Part shown: one piece after another, positions 51,504-62,400 of the stretch | Layout of the letters: the number at the start of each line of letters is the position of its first letter | How positions within the stretch are numbered: position 1 is the stretch's first letter | From: Serripes groenlandicus | Taxonomy: Eukaryota; Mollusca; Bivalvia; Cardiida; Cardiidae | Length of the DNA stretch: 64,000 nt | Assembly (NCBI GenBank): GCA_031761405.1 | Contig: JASEVX010000007.1 | Span: forward strand, 59,231,803 to 59,295,802 | Reading direction: 5' to 3' | Notes under the pieces: model-generated | Databases searched by the model: none | What the model was told of the DNA's origin: nothing | The model's input: only the letters and a program-made list of their open reading frames with translations | Program-made: the position numbers and the translations under genes

Positions 51504-53001
51504 CAAGAGGGCCATGATGGCCCTGGAATCGCTCACCTGATTTTTTTTTCACTTTAGCTATATAAGCCCCGCCATCTGGCGGGCATAGTTTCCAACCAAT
51601 CACTTTTGGAGGAGATTTTTTTTTAAGTTTTCACTATAGCCATAAAAGGCAAAATAGCCCCGCCCCCTGGCGGCCATGTTTTTTGACCAATCAACATGGC
51701 TTGAAGGAATCTGATAGAGGGTCATCCAAGGAACATTTCTACAAAATTATTTGAAAATCGGCACTTTTGGAGGAGAAGATTTTTTAAGTTTGCACTATAG
51801 CTATATAAGGCAAAATAGCCCCGCCCACCCGGGCGGCCATGATTTTCGACCAATCAACATGGCTTAAAGGAATCTGATAGAGGATCATCCAAGGAACATT
51901 TCTACAAAATTATTTGAAAATCGGCCTGACACTTTTGGAGGAGAAGATTTTTGAAGTTTTCACTATAGCCATATAAGGCAAAAAAGCCCCGCCCCCCTTG
52001 CGGCCATGTTTTTCGACCAATCAACATGGCTTCAAGGAATCTGATAGAGAGTCACCCAAGGAACATTTCTACAAAATAATTTCAAAATCTGCCAACCAGT
52101 TTGGGAGAAGAAGAATTTTGAAGTTTTTTCGTTTCGTTGCCATGGAAACCAGAATTCTGCATGGATCCCAAAAATTTGTAGGAATTCTGGTGAGGTCATT
52201 GAGAGGATGCTTTCTGTGAAGTTTCAGCCCAATTGACCCACTGGTTACTGAGGAGAAGATGTTGAAGATTTTTTAAGTTTTCACTTTGGCCATATAAGGC
52301 AAAATAGCCCCGCCCCCTGGTGGCCATCTTTTTCGACCAATCAACATGGCTTGAAGGAATCTGATAGAGGGTCACCCAAAGAACATTTCTACAAAATTAT
52401 TTGAAAATCGACCTGACACTTATGGAGGAGAAGATTTTTTAAGTTTTCACTATAGCCATAAAAGGCAAAATAGCCCCGTCCCCTGGCGGCCATGTTTTTG
52501 ACCAATCAACATGGCTTGAAGGAATCTGATAGAGGATCACCCAAGGAACATTTCTGCAAAATCATTTGAAAATCGGCCTAACACTTTTGGAGAAGATTTT
52601 TTAAGTTTGCACTATAGCCATATAAGGCAAAATAGCCCCCCCCCCCCTTCCCCCCTGGCGGCCATGTTTTTCGATCAATCAACATGGCTTGAAGAATCTG
52701 ATAGAGGCTCATCCAAGGAACATTTCTACAAAATTATTTGAAAATCTGCCAACCAGTTTGGGAGAAGAAGAATTTTGAAGTTTTTTTCATTTCGTTGCCA
52801 TGGAAACCAGAATTCTGCATGGATCCCAAAAATTTTAAGGAATTCTGGTGAGGACATTGAGAGGATGCTTTCTGTGAAGTTTCATCCCAGTTGATCCACC
52901 GGTTACAGAGGAGAAAATGTTGACGGACGACACACGACGGACGCCGGACATAGGGCGATCACAATAACTCACCTTCAGCACTTCGTGCACAGGTGAGCTA
53001 A
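51504..53001 (+). mobile_element. Family C element, long copy with internal tandem repeats
   Basis: Head palindrome GGGCCATGATGGCCC at 51509-51523. The interior has about seven repeats near 170 bp carrying GCCCCGCCCCCTGGCGGCCA, ACCAATCAACATGGCTTGAA and GGAACATTTCTACAAAATTA. The tail hairpin at 52968-52997 has inner stem GCACTTCGTGC, then CTAA. No coding capacity. Confidence 0.75.
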
Positions 53002-53462
53002 AAATAACACTTATTAGAGGAATCAACCTTAAGTTGAATAACACATAAAATCTCATTGACAAATCAACATGGCTTGAAAATTCTGAGAGGTTCACCAAAG
53101 GAACATTTCTCTGAAATAATTTGGAAATTGGTCCTGCAGTTTCTGAGGAAAATGTTTTAAAGTTTTCACTTAAGGCAAATTTGTAATGCTAAACTTGAGC
53201 CAATGTTATTTTACATTCTAGGAACATTTATGTGAAATCATTTGAAAATTAGGCACCCTTTCTGATTTCATGGCAACCACAATTTTACATGTATCTTTAG
53301 GAATTGAAGGAATTTAGTAGAATGCTTGCCATTAGGTTTATCACTATTGTCCAGTGGTTACAGAGGAGACAATATTATAATCAATTGTTAGATGAATGAC
53401 AACAGACAAAGGATGATCACAATAACTCGCCACCACCACTTTCACCTCAGGTGAGCTTAAAA
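53002..53462 (+). mobile_element. Family C element, head-less fragment
   Basis: Diverged interior (ACAAATCAACATGGCTTGAA, GGAACATTTCTCTGAAATAA) ending with GATCACAATAACTCGCCACC and CTCAGGTGAGCTTAAAA. Confidence 0.55.
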
Positions 53463-53598
53463 AAGAACACTACTGGTAACGTTAAAGCACACTTCTATGA
53501 CTAGGCTAAACAGGTTTTTACCAAGGGTTATCTCTTTAATACTAAACCCAATGCTGTGGATATCAGCAACATAGGTTGTTGGGGTCACAAAAAGGATT

Positions 53599-54302
53599 TT
53601 ACCCTTTCCCACAGAAAACTTTGTAATCATTTAGACAAAATTTAGAACAAATCTATAATGAAACGAGGGCCATCCATGATGGCCCTGGATCGCTCTGTAG
53701 CCATATAAGCCCTGACCCCTGGTGGCCGTAGTTTCGACCAATCAACTTGGCTTGAAGGCATCTAATAGAGGGTCACCCTAGGAACATTTCTACAAAATTA
53801 TTTGAAAATCTGCGTTACACTTTGGAGGAGAAGATTTTTTAAGTTTTCAATATAGCCATATAAGGCAAAATAGCCCTGCCCATCTGGTGGCCATGTTTTT
53901 CGACCAATCAACATGGCTTGAAGGAATCTGATAGAGGGTCATCCAAGGAACATTTCTACAAAATTATTTGAAAATCTGCCAACCAGTTTGGGAGAAGAAG
54001 GATTTTGAGTTTTTTTTCATTTCGTTGCCATGGAAACCAGAATTCTGGTAAGGTCATTGAGAGGATGCTTTCTGTTTTATCTCAATTGACCCACTGAAAG
54101 ATGTTGACGCACAACGGACACCGGACAAAAGGCAATCACAATAACTCACCTTAAGCAAAGCTCAGGTGAGCTAAAAACAGTTATTGAATAGTTGAAAACA
54201 TTGTGATAAAAGGAGACATTTTCATTATAATGATCAACATATCCTTTATTAACCAATGCTTTTAATAGTCGTCTGCTGCAGATGCAAGTGGTTAAGGGTT
54301 AA
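53599..54302 (-). mobile_element. Family M MITE split by a family C element
   Basis: Left part 53599-53661 (ACCCTTTCCCACAGAAAACT to CAAATCTATAATGAAA) and right part 54176-54302 (AGTTATTGAATAGTTGAAAA to GTGGTTAAGGGTTAA) join in order once the insert is removed. Confidence 0.65.
53664..54174 (+). mobile_element. Family C element nested in a MITE
   Basis: The head palindrome is disturbed by four extra bases (GGGCCATCCATGATGGCCC). The interior has two repeats of the 170-bp type, and the tail hairpin at 54145-54170 closes in CAGGTGAGCTAA. Confidence 0.7.
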
Positions 54303-54303
54303 G

Positions 54304-54416
54304 CCCCCCCCCCCCCCCCCCCACGTTTTGAGCAATTTCTTCTTTTGTCACTATGTTTTCAAAAAGCCCCCTGCTGCAAAGGCGTCAGAAAGCGTCTATA
54401 CGAGGTAAAGGGTTAA
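54304..54416 (-). mobile_element. Family M MITE, left half replaced by a C19 run
   Basis: 19 C at 54304-54322 stand where the first half should be. From ACGTTTTGAGCAATTTCTTC to GAGGTAAAGGGTTAA the copy is normal. Confidence 0.6.
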
Positions 54417-54524
54417 GAGCTATTCTATGACTAAAAATAGAAAACAAACACATATTTGTCACAAGCAATAATTTGTTCACACTGATGGTGTTGTGAGACC
54501 ATAACCCACCCTGTTTTTCATTAT

Positions 54525-54865
54525 CTCTTTTCCAAATATAGACACATCTGCAGCAGATAACTTTTGAAAAGTCAATACATTGTTGCATAAGAAGAAATTG
54601 CTAATAATGAACAATTTCTCCTCTTGTCACAAAGTATTCAACTCTTTTACATTATAAACCCTTTACCACATGTATACAGATACAAATTTGGAAAACATTG
54701 TGGCAACAGAAGACATTACTTACAATGAGCAATTTCTCCTCTTGCCACAATGTATTCAACTCCATTCCACAATTGAACTTCTATTTCTAAATATTTATTC
54801 TTATTTACTATAAAATGTATTCAAAGTCGTCTGCTGCAATTTTATTGTATATCTGAAAGGGTTAA
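54525..54865 (+). mobile_element. Two adjacent family M MITEs, diverged
   Basis: First copy about 54525-54657 (TCTTTTCCAAATATAGACAC, GCAGCAGATAACTTTTGAAA, right half lost). Second about 54658-54865 (AAACCCTTTACCACATGTAT to ATCTGAAAGGGTTAA). Confidence 0.55.
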
Positions 54866-55091
54866 CCCTTTTCCTCATACGACAATTCTGCAGCAGACGA
54901 CTTTGAACATATTTTGTTAAAACATAGAAAATCTCCATGATTGAAAGGATAACCTATGACAAAAAGTGGAAAACATTGTGGAAAAAGGAGAAATTGCACG
55001 TTTTGTGCAATTTCTTCTTTTGTCACTATGTTTTCAAAAAGCCGTCTGCTGCAGAGGCGTTAGAAAGCGTCTATATGAGGGAAAGGGTTAA
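54862..55091 (-). mobile_element. Family M MITE, full-length
   Basis: 230 bp. Its left TTAA is also the right TTAA of the previous copy. Hairpin centre GCACGTTTTGTGC. Confidence 0.85.
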
Positions 55092-55108
55092 ACACACCTT
55101 TTAGATTT

Positions 55109-55301
55109 AATCACCTTTTCCCACATACAGACGCTTTCTGGCACCTCTGCAACAGACGACTTTTGCAATCATTGTGCCAAAAGCAGAAATTGCTCATCGT
55201 GAGACCTTTCTCCTTTTGTCACAATGATTCAAACATTCTATAAGCATACTTTCATTTTAAAATTGTCTGCTGCAGATGTATTGTATGTGGAAAAGGGTTT
55301 A
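55109..55301 (+). mobile_element. Family M MITE, shortened
   Basis: TTAATCACCTTTTCCCACAT start, GTCTGCTGCAGATGTATTGT, GTGGAAAAGGGTTTAC end. Confidence 0.6.
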
Positions 55302-55421
55302 CAGTCTCACTCATACAGACATCATAAGGCACATCTGCAACAGATTGCATATAAACAGAAATTACACAATAATTTAAAGACAACAATTACTCTTTCCGGC
55401 AATAAACAAATGTCTTTTCTT

Positions 55422-55638
55422 TAACTAATTGTCAGCAGAAAAATTTGAAAAGGTCTTCACAAAAATATACTGAATCTCTATAAAGGAAAGTATTCTTATT
55501 CAATAATGTTAAAAACATTGTGACTTAAGGAGAAATTGTTCATTATGAGCAATATCTACTTTTGTTACTTTGTTTTCAAAAATTGTCTGCTGTACATGCA
55601 TCGAAATGCAGATCTAATCTGCATGTGGGAACGGGTTT
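55422..55638 (-). mobile_element. Family M MITE, diverged
   Basis: Eroded left end; GTTAAAAACATTGTGACTTA arm; GCATGTGGGAACGGGTTTAC end. Confidence 0.5.
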
Positions 55639-55885
55639 ACTACTTACATTAACATGTTATACTTTGTCTGTATTGAAAACATCTGAGGTGAATTTATGTG
55701 ACATTTGTAAAAAAAAAAATTGACAGTGTTGTTTATAATAACAATATATCTTTTTTACACAATGTTTTCAAAATATCTCTGTCAGGGAAACGCCTAAAGC
55801 ACAAAACAGAAACAGTCAATATAAAAATAATAATACAGATCAGTACATTATTAACGAGTCTTACAATAACAGCTACCGGTACCTC

Positions 55886-56245
55886 TTAACCCTTTCCCGC
55901 TCACAAGAAATCTGTACAAGACCCCTTTGAAAACATCAAGAAAAAAATCAAATCAATTTCTCCCTTTTTGATAATATTTTAAAAACAAGTGATGTCTGCA
56001 ACAAAAGCATTAAAACTTGATAGCAAAGTATCAGGAAAATAAAGCTAAATAACCAGTTCCCTTTCCCACATACAACAAATCTGCAGCAGATGACTTTGGA
56101 AACATGATGATGATGTGGACAAAACTATAGACATTGTGGTAAAAGGAGAAATTGCTTGTATTCAGCAATTTCTTTTGTCATAATGTTTTCACAAGTCCTC
56201 TGCTGTAGATGCATCAGAAAGCGTCTATATGTGAGTAAGGGTTAA
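55886..56245 (-). mobile_element. Two family M MITEs, first degraded
   Basis: 55886-56025 starts TTAACCCTTTCCCGCTCACA and decays. About 56052-56245 starts CCAGTTCCCTTTCCCACATA, has CTGCAGCAGATGAC and ends GTGAGTAAGGGTTAA. Confidence 0.6.
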
Positions 56246-56339
56246 CACAACATTCATAGGGTCTCTGCTGTTTGAAGGCAAAAATCAATTCTATAATAGC
56301 ACCTATGGTAGAAAAGATAATATATAAAACCAACTATAA

Positions 56340-56555
56340 ATCCTTCATCACAAGCAGACGAGTTTTGACGTACCTGAAATAGACAACTTATGAAAACATT
56401 GTGACAAAAGGAGAAATTGCTTATAATGAGTAATTTCTCCTTTTGTCACAATGCTTTCAACTTAAATAAATATTCATTATTTCTTTTATAGATATTTTCC
56501 ATACTTTTCCCTAGATGTTTTCAAAGTCGTCTGTTGCAGATTTCGTGAGTTAACT
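56340..56555 (+). mobile_element. Family M MITE, termini eroded
   Basis: Clean hairpin (ACATTGTGACAAAAGGAGAA to TTCTCCTTTTGTCACAATGC) and CGTCTGTTGCAGATTTCG. Confidence 0.6.
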
Positions 56556-56563
56556 ACCGGTAG

Positions 56564-56793
56564 TTAACCCTTTCCCTCACATAGATGCTTTCTGACGCCC
56601 CTGCAGCAGAAGGCTTTTTGAAAACATAGTGACAAAGGAAGAAATTGCCCAGAACGAGCAATTTCTCCTTTTGTCACAATATTTTCCACTTTTAGTCATA
56701 GGTTATCCATTCAATTATAGAGATTTTCTATTTTTTGACAAAATATGTTCAAAGTCTTCTGCTGCAGAATTGTTGTATGAGGGAAAGGGTTAA
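56564..56793 (+). mobile_element. Family M MITE, full-length
   Basis: 230 bp TTAA to TTAA; TTAACCCTTTCCCTCACATA start. Confidence 0.85.
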
Positions 56794-57000
56794 TGTTAAT
56801 GAATTGAAGGCAATGCAGGGGTCCACTATTGACTATGGGGAGATTCCCAGTATAAGGAATGATATAAAGAACGTGTCATACAAATTATTTGACCTGAAAG
56901 AATGACCGTCTTGGAAAAATATTATTTCATGAGCTATTCCTCCTTTTCTAATATAACTTTCAAATGCCATCACAAGTCGGTAATATAAAAAAAAAAAAGG

Positions 57001-57256
57001 ATTACCCCTTTTCCCCAAACAGATCCTTTCTGATGCCTTTGCAGCAGACGACTTTTGAAAATATTTTGGAAAAAGAAGAAATTGCTTATAAAATGTGAAA
57101 AATCTCAATAAATGAGCAATTTACTTTTTGCCATAATGTTTTCAAAGTTCTCTATTTCACAATTAAACTCTCATTTATTGAGATTTTTCACATTTTTTCA
57201 TATATGTATTTAAAGTCGTCTGCTGCAGGTTTGTTTTATGAGGGAAAGGGTTTAAA
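57001..57256 (+). mobile_element. Family M MITE next to the RD3-like stop codon
   Basis: ACCCCTTTTCCCCAAACAGA to ATGAGGGAAAGGGTTTAA. It lies 14 bases past the RD3-like stop and so probably forms part of that gene's 3' untranslated region. Confidence 0.65.
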
Positions 57257-57270
57257 TTGTTTTGACAAAA

Positions 57271-57876
57271 TCAAACAGGCAGGTCAAGTGGATCTCCGTT
57301 TCTACCATAATTAGGTAAACTTTGTGATTTTATAGAAATAGAATGAACAGTTGTGGTGTCTGTGCTCTCTGATTGATTTTCAATGTCTTCTTCAAATGGC
57401 ATTATTCTGGTAGGAGGGCGCATTTTTAAACTGGCCAATCCAATCGTTCGTTTTGTCATCCACTCTGTCAATGACTCCTCTTTCGGTCGTTTATCAAACA
57501 CTTGTTGTATACAAGCCTTAAATATCCTTGTGACTCCAGTTATGGGCGGGTCATTTAAAAGAGCATCTCTGAAAGAAGACATCACTTGACTACACTCTGT
57601 TGGTTTTACTTTATAGCAAAGATCTTCGAGTTCTAGTCTCTCTATCTGTGAAATCTCAAATGATCTTCTCGGTGCACTGACAAGCCAGCTATAGTCCACA
57701 CCAGTCTTGCGTCTGTTATCTTCCTGCTCCTGTTCACGCATTCTCTCTTCGATTTCACGACACTGTTGTTCAAGTTCAAGAATCAGTGATTCTGTTACTA
57801 ACAGTCTTTGGTCTTTCTCTGGAGGTTTTGTTGCATCTCCTGACCAGGGATTCCAGAGATTTTTCCAGGAAAACAT
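57271..57876 (-). CDS. RD3: RD3-like protein (retinal degeneration 3 homologue)
   Basis: 201 residues. The ATG at 57876 (MFSWKNLWNPW) is preferred over the longer frame because a splice acceptor (TTTGTTTTAACAG) ends at 57882, five bases upstream, so the extra N-terminal codons are intronic. A glutamate/arginine-rich coiled-coil segment (about 25-57) precedes the family hallmark TGVDYSWLVSAPRRSFEISQ (58-77) and IERLELEDLCYKVKPTECS (78-96), then a helical core (FRDALLND, FKACIQQVFD) and a PPTRIMPFEEDI segment. Vertebrate RD3 (195 aa) binds and inhibits retinal guanylyl cyclases and supports their trafficking; the role in molluscs is unknown. Coding sequence is in one exon; a 5' non-coding exon must lie upstream. 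Intact, with no odd features. Confidence 0.9.
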   Translation of the reverse strand: MFSWKNLWNPWSGDATKPPEKDQRLLVTESLILELEQQCREIEERMREQEQEDNRRKTGVDYSWLVSAPRRSFEISQIERLELEDLCYKVKPTECSQVMSSFRDALLNDPPITGVTRIFKACIQQVFDKRPKEESLTEWMTKRTIGLASLKMRPPTRIMPFEEDIENQSESTDTTTVHSISIKSQSLPNYGRNGDPLDLPV

Positions 57877-57881
57877 GGCGT

Positions 57882-57884
57882 CTG
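57882..57884 (-). promoter_or_regulatory. Splice acceptor before the RD3-like coding exon
   Basis: CAG at the end of a T-rich tract on the minus strand; the exon begins ACGCC followed by ATG. Confidence 0.7.
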
Positions 57885-57949
57885 TTAAAACAAAGGAAGG
57901 AAACATGGAAAATGAATATGAATACTTAATCATAAAATTATGTCCTTTA

Positions 57950-58264
57950 AAGCTTACCCCTTTCTTACATACATTAAATTTGCAGGAGACGATTTTGAAA
58001 ACATCAAGGCAAACATATATATGATTAATCATTGTCAATGAAAGTATGATTATAAAATGAAGTTGAAAACATTGTGGTACAAGGAGAAATTGCTCATGAT
58101 TTATTTAAATTTATGAAAGTTTTATCCTTGAATAGACTACTAGTGTTAAAAATATTGAGACAAAAGGAGAAAATGCTAATTATGTGCAATTACTCCTTTA
58201 GCCACAATATCATCTAAAGCAGCTGCAGAGGTATCAGAAAGTGACTGTATGTTAGAATGTGTTA
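57950..58264 (-). mobile_element. Family M MITE, expanded
   Basis: TTACCCCTTTCTTACATACA start; two hairpin arms separated by extra sequence (TTTATGAAAGTTTTATCC); end near GTTAGAATGTGTTAA. Confidence 0.45.
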
Positions 58265-58545
58265 ATGATTGACAAGATTTGCATAGAGTGAAAACATTGT
58301 GTCAAAAGCAGAAACTTTTCCATGAGTAATTTCACCTATTACCACAATGTTTTTTAAATGTTTTTGCTGCAGATGTCTAAGACTCTTACATACCAATCCT
58401 CCAACCTGACTTTATGGTGTAAAATTGAAACGTCTTGGCAAAAATATAGAAAAATGTCTATAAATGAAAATAAAAAGAAATTACTCAAAATTATGCCATA
58501 ATATACATGTTTAAAAGTCGTCTGTATGTGGGAAATGGTTAATGT
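58265..58545 (-). mobile_element. Degraded family M MITE
   Basis: GTGAAAACATTGTGTCAAAA, TTTTTGCTGCAGATGTCTAA, and a closing GTATGTGGGAAATGGTTAA. Confidence 0.4.
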
Positions 58546-58620
58546 TGCATCCCAAACTACGACATCTGTGCCGGAGGGCAACTTCCAGACCTGTGATTTA
58601 CACTCGCCCTTTGGGTGTAT

Positions 58621-58652
58621 CTGGGACAACTAATACGTATTAGTCGTCCCAG
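58621..58652. repeat. 32-bp palindrome
   Basis: Centred on ACTAATACGTATTAGT (perfect, 16 bp), extended by GGGAC/GTCCC and CTG/CAG with a single mismatched pair. Confidence 0.8.
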
Positions 58653-59278
58653 GGTGAATATAAGATGTCCTTGTCTACAGATTAAAGCAAAACAAAATTC
58701 AAAAAGTGTTCAGGTGAATGGATCCCCAAATATATAGATTTGCCAACATTTAGTGTAAGTTAAACAACATTGAAATATTGTGAGAAAAGGAGAATTTTCT
58801 CATTATGTTTCCCTTTGTCATGATGATTTCAACTCTGTTAAACAAGTCATACAAAAAAGCAATTTGAAACAAATGATGAGGTAAAATTATCCCTGTTAGT
58901 GTAATACTAGGGAGGTAGATCAATTAAAAATTAGTATTCTTTCTCATAAACAATAAATCAGTAAATACATACCTTGGAAAAATGTCAATATTTCAAGTCG
59001 CACTCTATCGTTTTAGGGATGCAAATTGTCAAATGGCACTGAATTTTTTTCTTCGAAACAGCAATTTGAAATATCCCTAAACAATTACACTGTTAAAATA
59101 TGTTCTTTCCATCATCGCGTTCAAGCGTAATTACTACAAGCATTAAAATAACCATTTATATAATTTTTTGTGAATGTTGTTTACATTTCTCTTTTCTGAC
59201 TGACCGTTTGGAATCCACTAGAAACAAACCTATGAAGTCTCAATGTTATGTCTCCTAATTTAACGCCACCCTCTGAAG
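58653..59278. other. Intergenic region between RD3-like and kish-B
   Basis: The two genes are divergent. The region should contain the RD3-like 5' exon and possibly both promoters. I could not place the RD3-like first exon. Confidence 0.4.
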
Positions 59279-59286
59279 TCACGTGA
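59279..59286. promoter_or_regulatory. TCACGTGA E-box in the presumed kish-B promoter
   Basis: 126 bases before the kish-B ATG. TCACGTGA is the core shared by USF/TFE-type (CLEAR) sites; function is inferred from position only. Confidence 0.35.
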
Positions 59287-59411
59287 TCACTATTTACTTT
59301 GGTTATCATTTTGTGATTTTGCATGTTAGCGTAAAGTGGTGTCCAGTGTTTGACAGATCACAACATGCAAGTTTCGAAGTTGAAATTATTGTCTAAATAA
59401 ACGATACAAAC

Positions 59412-62400
59412 ATGACGAACGGTAAATAACCTCCATTTTTATGTTGACACAATCTTTTTATATCGAGTTAATAAGAATGATTCCGATACATATGTCATTT
59501 TTCTGTTGTCATTAGTTTTCGCAGAAATTGTTGACGTTGTCACAAATTATCGATACAATTCAAATGATATCATAAAGGGCTGTACAACTATTTGGATTTT
59601 TTTAATGGGAAGGTCTATGTTATATAAACTTTTTTCAGTGCTTAGAGACAAGGTTTCTATCTGCAAATTAAATCATTTAAATTACTCTCCATTTTTTTAA
59701 ATTTAATCTAAAAATGTTGTTTCCTGCAGTAGACCAGGGTGGAGCCTGTGTAATATCCCTAGGTACCACCAAGGTGTCAACCCATATCCCATCATGTTGT
59801 AATGTGTGCAGGGTTCTTCACTGAGTCAAGCCACAGCAGGCTTTCCAGGCACTAACCGTGATTTATGTTTATACTTTACAATACAAATACAAATATTTTA
59901 TTGGCACAAACACAATTACAATAATTGGCAAAGGCCCATATATCAGAACATTATTACAATGGAAACAGCATGATGAAATGATATGATATAGTTAAGAAGA
60001 TAAAATCTCATTTCTATAATCTAGACATTTACGTATATATACAAACTATAGTCACTTTCAGGACTTTTAAAGAGTTGCTATTAATGCAACATTTCATATT
60101 TACCATATTCCCATTATGACTTGAAGGGAGTATATTTAAAATAATATTATTCTATAGTTATTATATTCTTCACAATTAAGTAAAAAGTGTTTCTCATCTT
60201 CTACCTCACCAGATTTACATACATTACAAACTCATTCATCGGTGGGTAATCCTAAATGTCGCCCTTTTTCTATGGCAAGATTGTGTGCACTCAATCTTAT
60301 TTTACACAGAGATGACCTTTCTGATTTGCTCCTTAGAACATCAACGTAAGGACTTCGCTGATTTGAATTATAAAAAATTTGGTAAAATTTAAGTTTGGAT
60401 GAATTGTAAATTTTTGAAGATTGATCCTGCATGCACTGATCAATCACTCTTTGTTTAATACTTGGTAGAAAGTATTTAAAGGAACATTTTCTCCCAGCTA
60501 GACTTGAAAATCCTAAATTGTTACAAATAGAGTAAAGTTTCTTTGTCCAGGGGTTATTTTTTTCAGTTGCAACAATTTTTTTAGATACAAGGGTGTTTTC
60601 AGACTTCAAAATATGTTCATAAAAATTTATACAAGAAAAGGAAATTTTTGACCACAAAGGTAGCCTGCCAAGTTCAGATCTACAAGCAGCATTACTTGCT
60701 TTGCAATGAACCCCTAAAATTTATTTTATAAACTTCATATGGAATTTTTCAAAAACGGAACTGTCTCCTGAATTATCAAAAACACCCACAAACCTCACTA
60801 CAATAAAGCAAGATTGGACTTTAATACTAATGAATCAAATAACTTTTCTATAAGTTTACGAGGATTATCCAATCCAATTGTTTTCTTAATCTTAAATAAT
60901 GCTTTTCTAGCTTTTACCATAAGTAAGGATACAGCTAAATTAAAGTTGCCATTACACTTCAACATTATTCCCAAATAACAATATTTTGAAACAGTTTGTA
61001 TGACATCATCATTATAAATAAACTCATTTAAATGTGACTTACCATTAGAGTCAAATACCTTTGATTTTTGCACATTTACTTGTAGTTTCCAATTTGAGCA
61101 ATATGTACCAAGACAATTGAGACTGGTTTGTAAACCAGTTTTGCTTTCTGATAGTAATACAATATCATCAGCATATAATAAACAATTCACAGATAAATTA
61201 CATTGAGAAAAAGCCAACCACTCTACCAACATCACCTATAGAAACTCAAACTGACTTTTACAGCAATGCTGTAGAAGTAATATTTGTACCTATGATAAAC
61301 ATTAATTAAGTTTTATGAAGATTGGATAAAAACTTTAAAATGCACAACTTTTGTGTATGCTGCCTGCCCTTCACAGATGTTCCCATGATATCATATGGAT
61401 GCTGATGGGTGCAACAATTGCTAAATTTTCTGTTATGATTTCAAAAGTGCTTTTTTTACTGCAGAGTTGTCAAATGTAAATCAGTTTTGGTAAAGGGTTT
61501 GCTGCATTAAGCACTTTCCCGCATAGAACAAATCTGTAGCAGATAACTTTGGAATTATCTAGGCAAATCTGTGAAAAATCTTTTTGAAATAATGTTTGAT
61601 TTAATACTAGTATTTAATAAGAGTTAAAAACATTGTGGCAAAAGTAATTTACTGCAGATGTATCAAAGTGTACTCACAAGTGGAATAGGGTAATATTTTA
61701 AAGTTTTTCTTTAAATACATCCCATTTTAACCCTTTCCCACAAACATCAATTCTGCAGCCGACTTTGAAAACATCTATAGTCGGAAATAGAAATCTCTAT
61801 ATATGAAAGAACAATTACTAAAGTTTTAAACATTGGGGCAAAATGAGAAATTGCTTATGAAGAGCATTTTAAAAGTCTTCTGCTTCCGTGATGTCAGAAA
61901 GCATCTATATGTGTGAAAGGGTTTAACTGGGAAGGTCTAAATTTCATCTTTATAATATAAAGATGAAATCTAAACATGCAGGGACCTACAGAAGGAGAAT
62001 TAAACATTCTCTCTCAACCTAACGCTGTTACTGTCTTCTTGGAAGTCAAATGAATCATCTAACAGCATCAGGTTTGAAGATGAAATACATAATTTATGTA
62101 GCTAATCCCTATGTTTCACTGTATTTTTCAGCTTATTCATTTGACGGAGTGTTGATATTTGGTTTATTGGTGATATGCACATGCGCGTACATGAGGAGGG
62201 TACCAAGGTTAAAACAATGGTTTTTATCAGAGAAAAAAGGACTCCTTGGGGTATTTTATAAAGGTATAGTAACCGTCTTGAATTTGATTGCTTTAGGTTG
62301 TTTTTAAAGTCTTAATGATAATCTACCTTATCGGTTTTACCACATGCCCATTCGTTTTGACTCATCAACAGCAGGAAAACATTATGACAAAAGAAGGAAT

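Noticed and set aside
57877..58038. Longer N-terminus of the RD3-like protein
   Set aside because: Codons upstream of MFSWKN cross a splice acceptor and a MITE remnant, so they are intronic.
62050..62131. Upstream ATG giving an 85-residue kish-like frame
   Set aside because: The first 27 codons lie before the acceptor TATTTTTCAG; the true start is the ATG at 59412. The last residues past 62263 are likewise intron.
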